The position numbers were made by a program, and so were the translations under genes. The notes beneath the pieces were generated by a model that made no database searches, had not been told where the DNA came from, and saw only the letters and a program-made list of their open reading frames with translations. Shown here in pieces: positions 10,117 to 21,685 of a DNA stretch of 64,000 nt (its first letter is position 1; the number at the start of each line of letters is the position of its first letter). Source of the DNA: Branchiostoma floridae (lineage: Eukaryota > Chordata > Leptocardii > Amphioxiformes > Branchiostomatidae); contig NC_049982.1 in assembly GCF_000003815.2 (NCBI RefSeq), positions 11,993,183 to 12,057,182 on the forward strand, given 5' to 3'.

Positions 10117-12567
10117 CTATCCAAAACATTCCTCTTCCAGTATATCAGGGTGTTCTTCCCAGAACACATCCCCTATAATGTCTGTATGAAGAGGCACAGC
10201 TTTCTTTCGTAGTTTAGTGACTTCCCTTGGACGTTCTACGGGGTCCTCTTCAGTCCGGCACGTTTTCATCACTGTCTCCTCCACCTGAGGGGTGCAACGC
10301 AAAGGTATCATACCTGTGTTCCAGTGAGTAGAAAGTGCCACTGAAATTAACCAAACCAAGTACTTACAACCTTGATATACTGTATATGTTTCATCCATGC
10401 CAAAGGCCCCTACTTGCCTGCACCTTAAATTGAAATATTTTTAGAAAGACAAACCATAAACACAGTGAAATGCCTTCAACTCACCCTCTTCCACACAAGA
10501 ACTGTGCCTTTCTTGTATATCTCTGGTTCATTGTTATAATTGATCCCAAACTCTGAGAACAAAATCTCATTCTTGTCAGCAGAAAATGTGTGCTGAAAGA
10601 AAAAAATTCAACCCCGATCATGAACTGTGTACCTGAATGTACTAAATGAATTAAGCTAAAAGAGAAAGACAAATTTGTGTTCTTTTCCATGTTGTCCTTC
10701 AAAATGATTAGAAACATGTACCAAGACCTCCAAAACAGGAAAAATGCACAATTTTAATATATAGGTAATTTTACTGTCTTAATCAGTTTATATACCCGTA
10801 TTCTCTCCTCTGCCTGCTTGTTTGTCATTCCTCCTTGTTGTACTAGTGCCCAGAAACAGGTGTTGTACAAGTTGTTTATGTGGCCTGCAAGAAAAAACAA
10901 AAAGTCAAACCTGTTATCCAACTATTGTAACTTACATTTTTGTTGCAGATCTTGCATTATCCTGCAGAACATCTTACAACTCACATCCACACTATGCAGT
11001 AAAATATTTATTTATTCTTGAAAAAAAAGAAGGTTTATTTATTTATTTGTTAGTTCAGCTGATACATACAGCCAGGTTTACTAGTATAGTTGCATAGATT
11101 TTATGTCAAAACAAGATTGGTACTCACAGTCTGCTTGCCTCCAGCTGAGGTAGTCCCTGAGGTTCTTGTTGCTAGGATACAGGATGACACGCCCATCAAA
11201 GCCAGGTGGGTACTGCAGGGGCTGATCAGGGAAGTGTTGAGCCCAGTGGAACACGTATGAAGATGAGAACTGTGACACGATGTGGGTCATCAGCTTACTG
11301 CACAGGAACAGATACCATGTATGTAGTGATACTGACGATAGGTCATATAATGTCTGACCGTTTCCAAAATCATATCCAGTTGCTTGAGTAACTGCTAATT
11401 GGCATATCTTATCTATTGTTATTACCTGCATGTCTAACTTTCAACAAGTAACATTAATATGGAAAATCTAAACCAGACTAACCCTAACTGTACTACACGA
11501 GTAACAGCAAGAATTGTGTTTGCCTACAGGACTATAGAGATGAAACAACCAGAGGGGCGAGTAAGAACAGAAAGAAACAACATGCCCCCTACCCGGAATC
11601 GAACCGGGGTCGGCAGATCACAAATCACGAACGCTATCACCGTCACCACAAAAGCACTAGTGCCCTTGGGCAAGGACAATAGGCAGTACTTAATTAAACA
11701 CCACTGTTACACTATATGGTCTAGTGGTTAGGATTTGGCGCTCTCACCACCAAGGCCCGGGTTCGATTCCCGGTGTGGGAACCAGTGAAACAACCAGAGG
11801 GGCGAGTAAGAACAGAAAGAAACAACATCCCCACTCCCGGGATTCGAACCCGCGCCGAACCCGGGCAGCTGGATCACAAATCCAACGTGCTAACCACAAC
11901 ACCAAAAGCTCAAGAGCTGTTGGCGTGTTCAGTTGGCAGCGCTAGAACCACACTGTTACAGAGAGACAAGCTTTTGGCTGTCATGACTGAATGCACATGT
12001 GCTCACCTGGCCCTTCTGCTGTAAAGCATTGTGGATTTCTTCAGAACAAAGCTAAACTCGTCACTCTGTCCATACGAGATGACAATGTCTCTGAAATCAT
12101 TCATGACAGTCTCAGCAGCTCTGTTCATCAGTTGCAGAGCTCGCTCATCATTTGGCTTGGTGAAGCCATGATCTGTGGAAAATCTGTGGAAAACACAAAC
12201 CACTCTTGGGTTATCTGTAAGAACAAGGAGGTTAAGAAATACATTCTTTTTAATGGGCTAAGAACAAATGACTCCCTCGTGGTAAACAGCAGCCATTCAA
12301 GCAAGTGGTAGCAAAACTTTATTGTACTTCATTGTATTAGCTATCGAGAAGACATTAGGCTTTGTCCATTCGTTTCATTCAGTCAAGCCCCACTCCTGGT
12401 CTGTATATGGGTCCAGTTGAGATGGAAGAACTTGATCTTGTAATCACTTTTGCCACTACGTACCTGTGAAAATTCCGACCATCCAGTCGGATCACAATCC
12501 AGGTGTTGGGTAGACAAGGATCCTGTGTCTCAAACTGTCGGACGTACTCAAATTTGCTCTTTGCCAT
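10117..12567 (-). CDS. THG1L: tRNA-His guanylyltransferase
   Basis: Six exons join in frame: 12464-12567, 12007-12183, 11128-11297, 10796-10884, 10485-10592 and 10117-10284, giving 271 residues from [10 protein letters not shown]. The enzyme adds a G to the 5' end (position -1) of tRNA-His, the identity mark read by histidyl-tRNA synthetase. Metal-binding aspartates are present in [10 protein letters not shown] (D29) and YGQSDEFSF (D76, E77). [26 protein letters not shown] and the C-terminal PLHTDIIGD are also conserved. The length agrees with the vertebrate protein apart from an N-terminal leader. An acceptor-like TTTTAG lies just 5' of the chosen ATG, so an upstream exon adding a leader (mitochondrial form) is possible. 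The second intron carries three tRNA-derived insertions. The gene is divergent from RAB24 and convergent with the ASB gene. Confidence 0.96.
11524..11680 (-). mobile_element. tRNA-derived SINE, copy 1 (THG1L intron)
   Basis: On the minus strand there is an A-box-like region (TGGTGACGGTGATAGCG) and a B box GGTTCGATTCC, followed by a tail running TGTTGTTTCTTTCTGTTC and CTTACTCGCCCCTCTGG. The same tail follows copy 2. This is the arrangement of a Pol III-transcribed tRNA-derived SINE. The acceptor stem is not intact, so it is not a functional tRNA gene. Confidence 0.6.
11708..11783 (+). pseudogene. tRNA-Glu(CTC)-like sequence with a broken acceptor stem
   Basis: TGGTCTAGTGGTTAGGATTT, GGCGCTCTCACC and CCCGGGTTCGATTCCCGG closely follow eukaryotic tRNA-Glu with anticodon CTC, including intact D, anticodon and T arms. 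The 3' acceptor strand TGTGGGA would need TCCCACA opposite. The sequence has CACTATA instead, giving at least two mismatches and two wobbles. A tRNA pseudogene or a SINE head is more likely than a working gene. It sits between two antisense SINE copies. Confidence 0.65.
11784..11925 (-). mobile_element. tRNA-derived SINE, copy 2 (THG1L intron)
   Basis: On the minus strand: TGGTGTTGTGGTTAGCACG (A box region), an anticodon-like loop TTTGTGA, B box GGTTCGAATCC, then the same tail as copy 1 (TGTTGTTTCTTTCTGTTC). The plus-strand tail AAACAACCAGAGGGGCGAG precedes both copies. It is closely related to the tRNA-like element near 35.7 kb. Confidence 0.65.
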
Positions 12568-13639
12568 CACTGATGTCGAGAAACTAAAATATTTCAATAC
12601 TTGGACGTGATTACCTAGACTTTCACCTCTCTGTATTATACAGGGGTAGATGCTGTTTTTGTTGACCCTATGTGTTAAGTTGCAGATGAGCCGTAATGGT
12701 ACACATCTAGTGTTTGCTTTTGGTTGCAGGATCAGAGTTTTTGCAGGTATGGTCAGTGGTGTGTGCAAGGAAAAGGCTGTTGAATACTTTTTAAATCCTC
12801 AAGTTTTTCATGAAGACATCAAAGATTGGGAAGAAAGTCTGGGTTGAAATCCTTGGCAAAATTGTACTCTCGTTGCAACTTGACTTTGATCCTCACAAAT
12901 ATCCAATCGACCGGAGCGCCTGAGAAGCTAGCTAACTAGCTAGCTGATACCTTAGAAAAGTATGATAACAGATAAGTAACAGAGCCAAAGAGGGTGCGAA
13001 AAAAATTATTCAAGTCTGCTCCACCGCAAACGTGAAATTTACACGACAAAAATAGTCCCAAAATACTACGGTTTGTATGCTCCCTTTTTTGCCGCCTGAG
13101 TAACGTGGATCTCGTCTGCTCACGAAAAAGTACTAAACCTGAATCTGATTTGTGAGAAACCGCCTGAAAATATACCTGGGCGCAGCCATTTTGTCCAAAG
13201 AATGATGGGAATTGAAAAAGTAACCAATCATGGTTTCAATAACATGTCCGTCATGAGGATTTTCCAGACGTCATTTGTGATAGCGATTCCCATTGGTTTG
13301 TTGAGAAATTGACCTGGGATCAAAGGTGAATAGGTCATGTGTGAAATGTTTATGTTTGTCAGGAAGAGTCTTGTATGATTTGTTGGTTTTAAAACATTTT
13401 CCAGCTTATAAAGTTGGTATCGTGGGAAACCTGATGACTTTATTTCTTCGAGTATGCTAGCGAATCACCCGGCATACTGCCTAGGACCTGGAGTGTAAGT
13501 GATCGAGCAAAAATAGTTCGTCAAAAAATTGCCAAGAGTCTGTCTAGGGACAAAGTCAATGAAGTAGGGTGTGATCGCTTCTGGAATCCGCCTTCGATCC
13601 GCGGCGTGATCGTGACTGTTCCGCGGACTGGGAGTGAAC
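12568..13639. promoter_or_regulatory. Shared upstream region of THG1L and RAB24
   Basis: About 1.07 kb separates divergent start codons. A CCAAT box is at 13224-13228, and a YY1-like GCCATTTTG occurs near 13187. A run of CTAG/GCTAGC words near 12930-12950 looks simple-repetitive. Transcription starts are not visible from sequence. Confidence 0.35.
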
Positions 13640-16600
13640 ATGGCGGGTAGCAGGGTGGACTGTAAAGTGGTGCTCCTCGGGAAGGCGTACGGAGGCAAAA
13701 CCTCGCTCGTAGAACGGTACCTACACGACAGATTCAACGCGGAAATGCCTTACCAAAATGTGAGTGACATATAGATACTAGATTACATTTGCTACTAGCA
13801 TATGACAAAATGTAGTTATTTTTTACTTTGTATTTCTTACATGGTCCCTTTGATATATAGTTATGTATGTCATTAACTTAAGATATCTCTCTGCTACTAG
13901 TGTTTATAGAAATAAATGCATAGTTAAGGTGCTATCGCAACTTTCAAAATTTCAATATCATTTATGGCCTAATTAAGTAATTTGAACCCCCTCCTTTGCA
14001 GGCAGCGTTTTCTTACCTAACCATAGAATTAACATTAACCTAGTAATAATACAGTTGGAACCACATTCGTAATGACGGACAAGATTTTGTGTGATTTTTT
14101 AAACAAGTATTCGAAATGTGAAAATGAAACAGTAGTGTTGCTATTGTTTTAATGCAGGAGAAACATGTGCTTGATACTAGTATGTCTATATGCGCTGACC
14201 TGTGCCAACTTATTGTTACAGTTGTAATGACATAACCGATTGGTTCTGTTATTGGATGAGATGGGACTTGGGGTGATCGTTTTGTCTTATCTCATTAACA
14301 GACAATCGCCCATTTATTCTGGGCCCAAGATTTGATTACTGTTGTTAGTGCACTTCAATTTTAGCCTGGCATGGTTCAAGGTTGCTATTGTGGTTCTGCA
14401 TTCTCTTTCAATGAAATTGCAATAATGCTGTCAGGCCAATTAGGCTGTTCCTGTGATTTTTTCGGCGCTGTTGACAGAATGTTCCTGATATACCAAAAAC
14501 TGTCGTAACCAGTATAGATTGGCCCTTCAAACATGCATGTCTACTAGTAATTAGGCTTTCAATACACATAGAAATGTATGTGACAGTTTGAAGGTTACAT
14601 TGAATGGTACAGGTACTGTTGTTGTTGTTTGTCCGTGTAACATTACACTACAGGTACTGTAATTACTTTGTAGCTTGATACAAAAACTCTGCAGCAATGG
14701 TTTGTCCGACATTTTGAAGGTGTGTAATAAATGTAATGTTACCCCCAGACTATAGGTGCGGCTTTTGGAGCAAAGAGAGTAGAAGTTGATGGAAAAATTG
14801 TCACACTAGGGATTTGGGTGAGTTGGTTTTATTTCAGGTTATGTTTGATTTACATGTGTTACTTTGAAATGGAGCAATCATTGAAAAAAAAATGAATTAT
14901 TAGCAACCAGGTGTATAAAAGAATTGTATCCTGTATGTCAATGAGTCTCTGCACTAATTATGGTATAAAAGTAACAAAATGAACAGAAGAGTAACAAACA
15001 TTACCTAATCAAGCATGACATACATGTATACAGAGAGCTAAGCCAAATGAAAGCCATATCCAGTTGCTTGAGTATCTGCTATTTGGCAAAGGAAAGCCTT
15101 CATTATCTCCCTGTCTTTATCAAGTTAAGTTAGAGTCTAGATCTAATTATATATACCGTAACAGAACACAGAAAGTCATGTTAACTGTTCTGTTCTATTC
15201 TGTATCCAGGACACAGCAGGTTCGGAGAGATACGAGGCCATGAGTAAAATTTACTACCGTGGTGCGAAGGCTGCTGTCGTCTGCTATGGTACGTGTCATT
15301 TTATATCTAAAACAGACAAGGTTATGTAGCTGTCAATTCTGCCTGAGTAACTAGAGGCATAACATATATTGTATCAAGACACAGAAGGTCTCCTATCAAA
15401 AATATTATTACATGTATTGGTAGGCAGGTATATAACATCTGACAGCCTTAAGCTTTATCAGCTGCTGCCATATGAATTACTGTGTCAATCATATTGTAAA
15501 GATGCTGTATCTGTAAATTTTCACACAAAGCTGACTTTATTACAGATCTGACGGATGATGGCAGTTTTGAAAGAGCCAAGTTTTGGGTGAAGGAACTCAA
15601 TGACAACGAGGAGGTAGGAAAAAGTATTCAATCAAATGGTAATAAAGAGATCATTCAAATAAGATAAGGCGGTTATGAATTTGTAGAATTGAAAATTTTA
15701 CTTCGAGCTTGACAACATCACGCAGTACCTTATCTTGAATGTTTATGTTATATTGTTCTCCTAGGCTTGCAGAGTCTATCTTTGTGGAACAAAGCTAGAT
15801 TTGGTACAAGAAAATAGGAAAGCCAGAAGAGTAGACTACCACATGACAACAGACTATGCTGATGGTATGTATCCTATTATTTTCTGCATTGAGACAGCAA
15901 TAGAGCTCTGTTTTGTATATTCTATTTTTAATTGGATGGTAGGATATTATTTTTGAACGTGCTGTGTCTGTTCATTTGAATGTTCCATTCTCGAAAGTAG
16001 CAAGTGTTGTAGAAGGTATTTGCTCATGCCAAGTGATTATTCTATTTAAGCTTCTTGTCTTGATATACTGTCTTACTTCACCCATTCCATTCCACACAGA
16101 AATCCATGCAGAGGTCATAGAAACATCCAGTAAAACAGGCTTTAATGTCTGTAAGTATACCTACATGTACATTATTGTATACATGTGTACATATATCGGT
16201 ACCCAGGACTTTTCTGTAATTCAATTTTGCATTGATATTTCTAAAAAGGACTACAGTATAATTTAGTGTAATCACATACAGTAAGTACCAGGTTTCAGCA
16301 CTGCAACAACAATAACTTTGTAGTTTGATTCTATTGTGAGAAGTAAGTTTCTGGTTTAGTGTACATTGCTGCAACAGTACAAAAACATGTGCACCCATGT
16401 GATTCATCAACCTCCGCCTCCGGACATTGTAGCCCCATTTTTCCACTAGTATTTCAGACCACATGCCACTTACTACTACTTCTGTAATAAAAACTTCTGT
16501 ATTTATCTGTTTATTTCTTGGTAACTTTCACTGGAGTAGAACTATACCCATTGCATGTTAAAATTACACTGCTGACGCAAGGTTGTTTTTGTCAACAGGT

Positions 16601-17617
16601 GAATTATTTGAGAAAGTAGCAGAGGGGTTTGCGAGGGACCCTGCCAATAAACAAACAGTACAAAGTAAGTGTGTTGATTGGTTAATGTTTGTGACACTAG
16701 TCTTTATATTTCAACGTACAATTTTGCATTTTCTTTTACCATCTTTGTTTACCATAATTTTGAAAGTTCTTTTCTTTGTTCAGCACTAACATTACAACTT
16801 GCTTCTTTTTCTAAATCCATACAAAATGTATATTTCCTGCTTTCCTGTCTATATTTCATTCCCTTCCTGCATGACTCATGTTTGTGTTCAGTTTGCAGCA
16901 GTGTCCCTCAATACCCTTCTACTTCCCTTTCTAAAGGTGAGTCCAGGTTTGGCATAAATATGACATTTCACAATCTCACTCCAGGCTCCTTGGTCTCATC
17001 CCATTCCTACACTGCCCCAGCGGTCTTTCTGTTCAGCAATGTTTGCTTGATTTGTTTGTACTTACCTCTCGTTTTATTGTCCTATAAGTGGTCAAGACTC
17101 ATCATATGTCGTCATTCCAACAGCCAATCTTTGATCAGTCATTGAACTCTAAGATTCAATCAAAGTCGGCAGAACAAATAAACAGAAAAAAATGAGACAA
17201 ATGTTCACATAGTAGGCTTGGAATAGCATTGGCACCAATGGTTATTATTATGTATCCAAACGATATTATGATACAGCAATCAGCTAGCAAAACTTAGATA
17301 TGCTACAGCAATGCATTTATCTTGTTGACCCAAACGTAAGGTATGTGGTATAACAGTAAGCACTTGACTGTAGGATGAAAAATAACACACATTCGGGATC
17401 TACTTTGTAAACAATTGTTTGTGTACCTGTCTGTTATGCTCAAAGCAGCTATGCTTTAATGAAACTTGGTGGTGTTTGCATTTTGCATATTACATACATG
17501 TACATATTTGTATTATATGTCATGAAAATGTGCTTTTTTGCCTGTACCATGTGCACAGATGCAGAGAACTTCCAAGTCACGGAGCAAGGCAGGTCCAGAG
17601 GAGGCTGCTGTTCATAA
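13640..17617 (+). CDS. RAB24: Ras-related protein Rab-24
   Basis: Eight exons join in frame: 13640-13759, 14749-14817, 15210-15288, 15546-15613, 15765-15864, 16100-16150, 16599-16664 and 17559-17617, giving 203 residues, which as I recall is the length of human RAB24. Rab24 is an atypical small GTPase linked to autophagosome clearance and membrane traffic. The P-loop reads GKAYGGKTS (14-22). The switch II motif is DTAGSE rather than DTAGQE, and the base-binding motif is TKLD rather than NKxD; both substitutions are hallmarks of Rab24 and fit its low GTPase activity. [18 protein letters not shown] and [11 protein letters not shown] are strongly conserved. The end [16 protein letters not shown] supplies two cysteines for prenylation, though CCS is not a classical Rab terminus. 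The terminal exon follows a good acceptor (GTGCACAG). Confidence 0.96.
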
Positions 17618-18060
17618 GAGATCTCCCTGTACAACTCTTTAGTCAGGTCCTATGTCTATGTTTTAGCAATGGTGGCAAGAGATGTTGGTCTCTTTAGGTT
17701 GGTCTGTCAGTGAAGCCTTTAGTTATGCATCTTGATACTGTCTTGATTTATATTGCAAGAAATGCTGTCTTCAAAAGATCTGTGTCTAAATATTTTCAAT
17801 CTCTATATATGCCTGATCATGAAACCGATAGCTGATTTTTATAACATTCAGCGTAACACTCCTGCCATGTGAAATACTGGATTATTGGTCTTTTATGTGC
17901 CTTTGCCATCTCTGCTACCTCTAACACAGCAAAGCTATGTAGATTTATCTCATTTACCCGGTACTTTTAAGCAAAGCCTGGCAAATCATTCCTATGGGAT
18001 GGTGTCACCAAGTTAATTGCAGTGATCATTCTTTTTTCCACTGTCTGCTGTTTGTAGATT

Positions 18061-18159
18061 CTGTATCTGTATCTATATAGCCGGTGTAACCGCCGTTCGG
18101 CGTAACACACCAGCTTCGCAGGCATGCGGCGCAGCAGCAGCTGGTTATATTACACCGAA
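18061..18159. repeat. Dispersed repeat, copy 1
   Basis: CTGTATCTATATAGCCGGTG, then TTCGGCGTAACACACCAGCTT, recurs at 33115-33180 with few changes. Inside this copy GGTGTAAC at the left is opposed by TTACACC at the right, so the element may fold back. It lies in the RAB24 3' UTR. Confidence 0.55.
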
Positions 18160-18770
18160 CAACCTGTCACAATAGTAAGATGTCAGATTAGTAAGACTTA
18201 AGTGCTTTAAGTCCAATTTATGTTTGAAATGCTTTCACATAAAATGGTAAAATGGTATTGGGGATCAGATAAAAAGATGCTTGCCTAATACAATAGCTTA
18301 GTTAGAGAATCAAATTCCTTGTTGCAAAATGATATGTATAAAAGGATGATGTAAAGCCTTTTTTTTAACTTTTAGCTGTATTTCAAGGAAACCTCTTGTA
18401 CAGTTGATGATGTTTGACTCCTGTAAAGCTTTCAGGTCTAAGTATTTCTATTAGCTTTCCCAGTGAAACCTCACACATATTGTAGTACAGGTAGATACTA
18501 TGTAAACAGGTTAGATGTAAGGAAAGTAATAACTTTTGTCATTGCACACCTTCTCAAAGTTGTTCTTGTAGCTCATTGTCAATCTTCTACTTCATATATT
18601 GTTGGAACTAGAAATGTTGCCACCTTTCAAGAGATGATTGAACTTAGACTGTGAACTGCTGTAGGTATAAACTGTCATGTTTGTAGATACCCTCATGTGA
18701 AATGTTACACCTGTCCAGCTGAAGAAATGATTTTGCTGCTGTGTATATTGATGAAACTTATAACATTTAA

Positions 18771-18776
18771 AATAAA
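18771..18776 (+). terminator. Poly(A) signal AATAAA, candidate RAB24 end
   Basis: This signal, 1.15 kb after the RAB24 stop codon in a non-coding stretch, is a plausible end of the 3' UTR. I see no competing gene before the ZIP13 3' region. Confidence 0.4.
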
Positions 18777-21685
18777 GCTCCTTGTGTCATAGGAGCGTTT
18801 AAGCTCCTTGTGTCGTAGGAGCGGTGGGCTCTGTATGGACATGTGTGTACCGGTGGGCTCTTATGTATGGGGAATGTTATATTATAGGCATATCCTGTTG
18901 ATGTTACAGCATAGGTACATGTACATGTCAGGGCAATGCTGCTGTTGTATTCAAGGGCTTGTAGTACAGTCGACTGTAAACAGTACTTTTATGTTTTATG
19001 ACTTGTATTTTTATTTCATGTGCATAAACAAAACTGTATTTCATGAAGCGAACCTGCCAGTATGTAACGGATGGATGTATTGTGGATAAACAACATACAG
19101 GGGCTGCAAGTTTCTAATCATTGCATTATGCAGAAATTTTTTTCATCTTGCCTCTGATCATGAAATCATTAATATTTTGTGGAGTTGGGTGCTTGATCTA
19201 TATTGAAACATGGAATGCTGCTGTTTTTGTGGATTCAATTTATTAATGATGCAATTTAGTGTAAAAGTTGAAAAACTTTGGCATAAGCTGACATGTTTAG
19301 TAACACATTTATATTAGTTTAACATTAAGTTTAAAGGCTTTAAATCTAAGAAAAGTGAAGATCACATTTTTTTTGCATATCGTTTGCCAGTCTCAGATGT
19401 CACGTAACATTTACTATTTAAGTATAGCTTTGCTTTTATTATTTCCAAGAAATGTACATATTGTTCATGGCCAATATGAAAAGGAATTAACATTTTCAAT
19501 GTATTGATGTAACCAATATGATTAAGTTATCCCAATGTTGGTGGGTTTTCATGCGTCTGAGTGTTTTTTGTGTGTACTAGGTCTAGTTGATAGCCTGGTA
19601 AATGGCCCATCAAACAGTTCCCCTGGCGACTTCAAATCGACCACACAACGCAAATGTAAGAATCTGGGCTAGTTGTGATCAAGATTTTATTTCCATGCCT
19701 TTGCCTTAATTTAAATCAGTGTTTTTGGTTGGATATTTGTGAGCAGAAACCGAGTTAAGCTTGCAATGTAAACATGCTGCAGTACCATCAATACATGCTA
19801 GATGTCGTGAGACCGTAAGTTTGCAACAGTTTACATGTGTATACTCCTACACTACATCAATGTGCGACACTGACAGCATCATGTAATGGCAAATCTCTTA
19901 TTGTCCAAGATACCTTACATAAGATAACATTACATAATATGAAAGGAACAAGATACAAGAAGCACCCACTGACACTTATTGATTAAATAGCATTAATTTA
20001 TTTCTCAGTCTTATTATTACAACCCAGAGGAAAAATAGATCTGTGAATGCCTCAGTGGACTGTTTTAACTGCACATGTACAGACCTGATACCAGATAAAA
20101 GCTGTCAGTGTGGAGCACACAAGTTGGAAGCTCCGCAGCACCTGCAGAATTCTTTAAAAGGTGACCTTCTCATCATATGCCCCATTTTCCGTCTACCAGC
20201 TTATGGTACAAGGTTACCAGTTTACCAGATATTAGTAAACTACATGATGTATGACATTTCGTTTCCTGTCACAATAAGTGATGTTAATTTTCAGTTGAGT
20301 CTAGCAAAAATATACACCCCCTCTTGTTAGCTTACTGCATTTGCATACAATCAGTTTTGAGTCTTTTTAAATGTCAACAAAAAAAATATCAGATTGTCCT
20401 ATGAGTAACAAATTAATGAGCACAATACCATCAACTTAGTTACAGCTATATTGGTACAAATTTCATGTCTGGCATTCTTTACTGCATCCTTTCCAAACAC
20501 ATCCCTATGAAACCCAAAATATTGGAAGCATTAAATATCATACAATAGAATAGTAGTTGGACATTACTAAATTTAGTATGGTCTAAGCACCTTATCATTG
20601 TGTTCCCATCACAGATTAAAAAAAAGCAAGCTAGGACACAAAAAACACCAGCATGATTAATAACATGGAAATCACCCTTCCTCTATAGGTCCTTCTTCCT
20701 CTAAATCACAAACATACAAAAACATACCCATACTGTTAAAATAGCTTTAATTTACATATCTTGCAGTTAAATAGCTTAATCAATTCAAAAGAAGAGTTGT
20801 GTTTATTTCTCATTTGTGATCATCAGATACTAATGTAACAGCCAGGCATGTAATATGTGATAGACACCAGAGAGATAGCCCCACCTCTTGCAAACATGAC
20901 CGATGCACACTGAACTCTTCCGCATCAGGAACAAGTTTGAGGCAGCCTGAAGTATCCATCCTAAGTGCACTACAAGTTTATCACAGTAAGCAAAATATAT
21001 AATAGTCTTTTTGGAGAGTATAATTGCACTTTAGTTTGAGAAGACCACAGCAGCTTGGCTTGCCTATTTCCACAAAAGCTGCTCCCACCCCAGAGCTACA
21101 TACTGTTCCCAGAACTACCAAATATGCTGATCCTACCGTAACATACATCTAGAGCTAGTGAACCATGGAGCTTTGCACCAGTTCTAAAAATCTGCATTGC
21201 AGAAACATACCACTGCAGATGTTCTCCACACATTGTGGTGACAAAAATAGCGTGACATCTTAGACATGGCTTGAAATCCTGAACACACGAAGCATATTCT
21301 TGTACACGTGTGTGTGCAACTTTCTACTGCTGTCAGCAAAAACGTGTTCTGCTGATGCTGAGTTTGTAAAATCACTGTTTCCTGACTTTTCACTTATGGC
21401 ACATCATGGCCTTTATAGTTAGACATTGAAAGATCAATGATACAAATTCCTGTCTTCCTCTTTGGCAATTTATGGAAATTGTAAAGTTATCTTATGTTTT
21501 ATTTCCCCCTAAAGACAAGGTCCTTCACATTATGTCACCTTTGACAATGTGAAAAAAGGTCGCGCGTCAAGCTCAGATTGTAAGTCTTCTATCAGTTTCC
21601 ATATAAGCTACTACAGGATTAAAACCTCTTTTAAAATGCCCATTGAGAAGCATGAACAAAGCAACTACTGATTGTTCTGTTTGTA
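18777..21685. other. RAB24-ZIP13 convergent interval
   Basis: AT-rich non-coding sequence. The right part (about 20000-21685) is best read as the ZIP13 3' UTR, because a minus-strand AATAAA (TTTATT at 19998-20003) is the first convincing signal after the ZIP13 stop. No ORF in the interval has family resemblance. Confidence 0.4.

Noticed and set aside
11708-11783. Functional tRNA-Glu gene
   Set aside because: The acceptor stem is not paired at its first positions and the locus is embedded between SINE copies, so it is listed as a pseudogene.
19579-19669. Possible alternative last exon of RAB24 (acceptor-like CTAG, ending KCKNLG then stop)
   Set aside because: It is phase-compatible, but the exon at 17559-17617 gives the expected FQVTE segment and a double-cysteine end at exactly 203 residues. 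This one lacks a prenylation motif.
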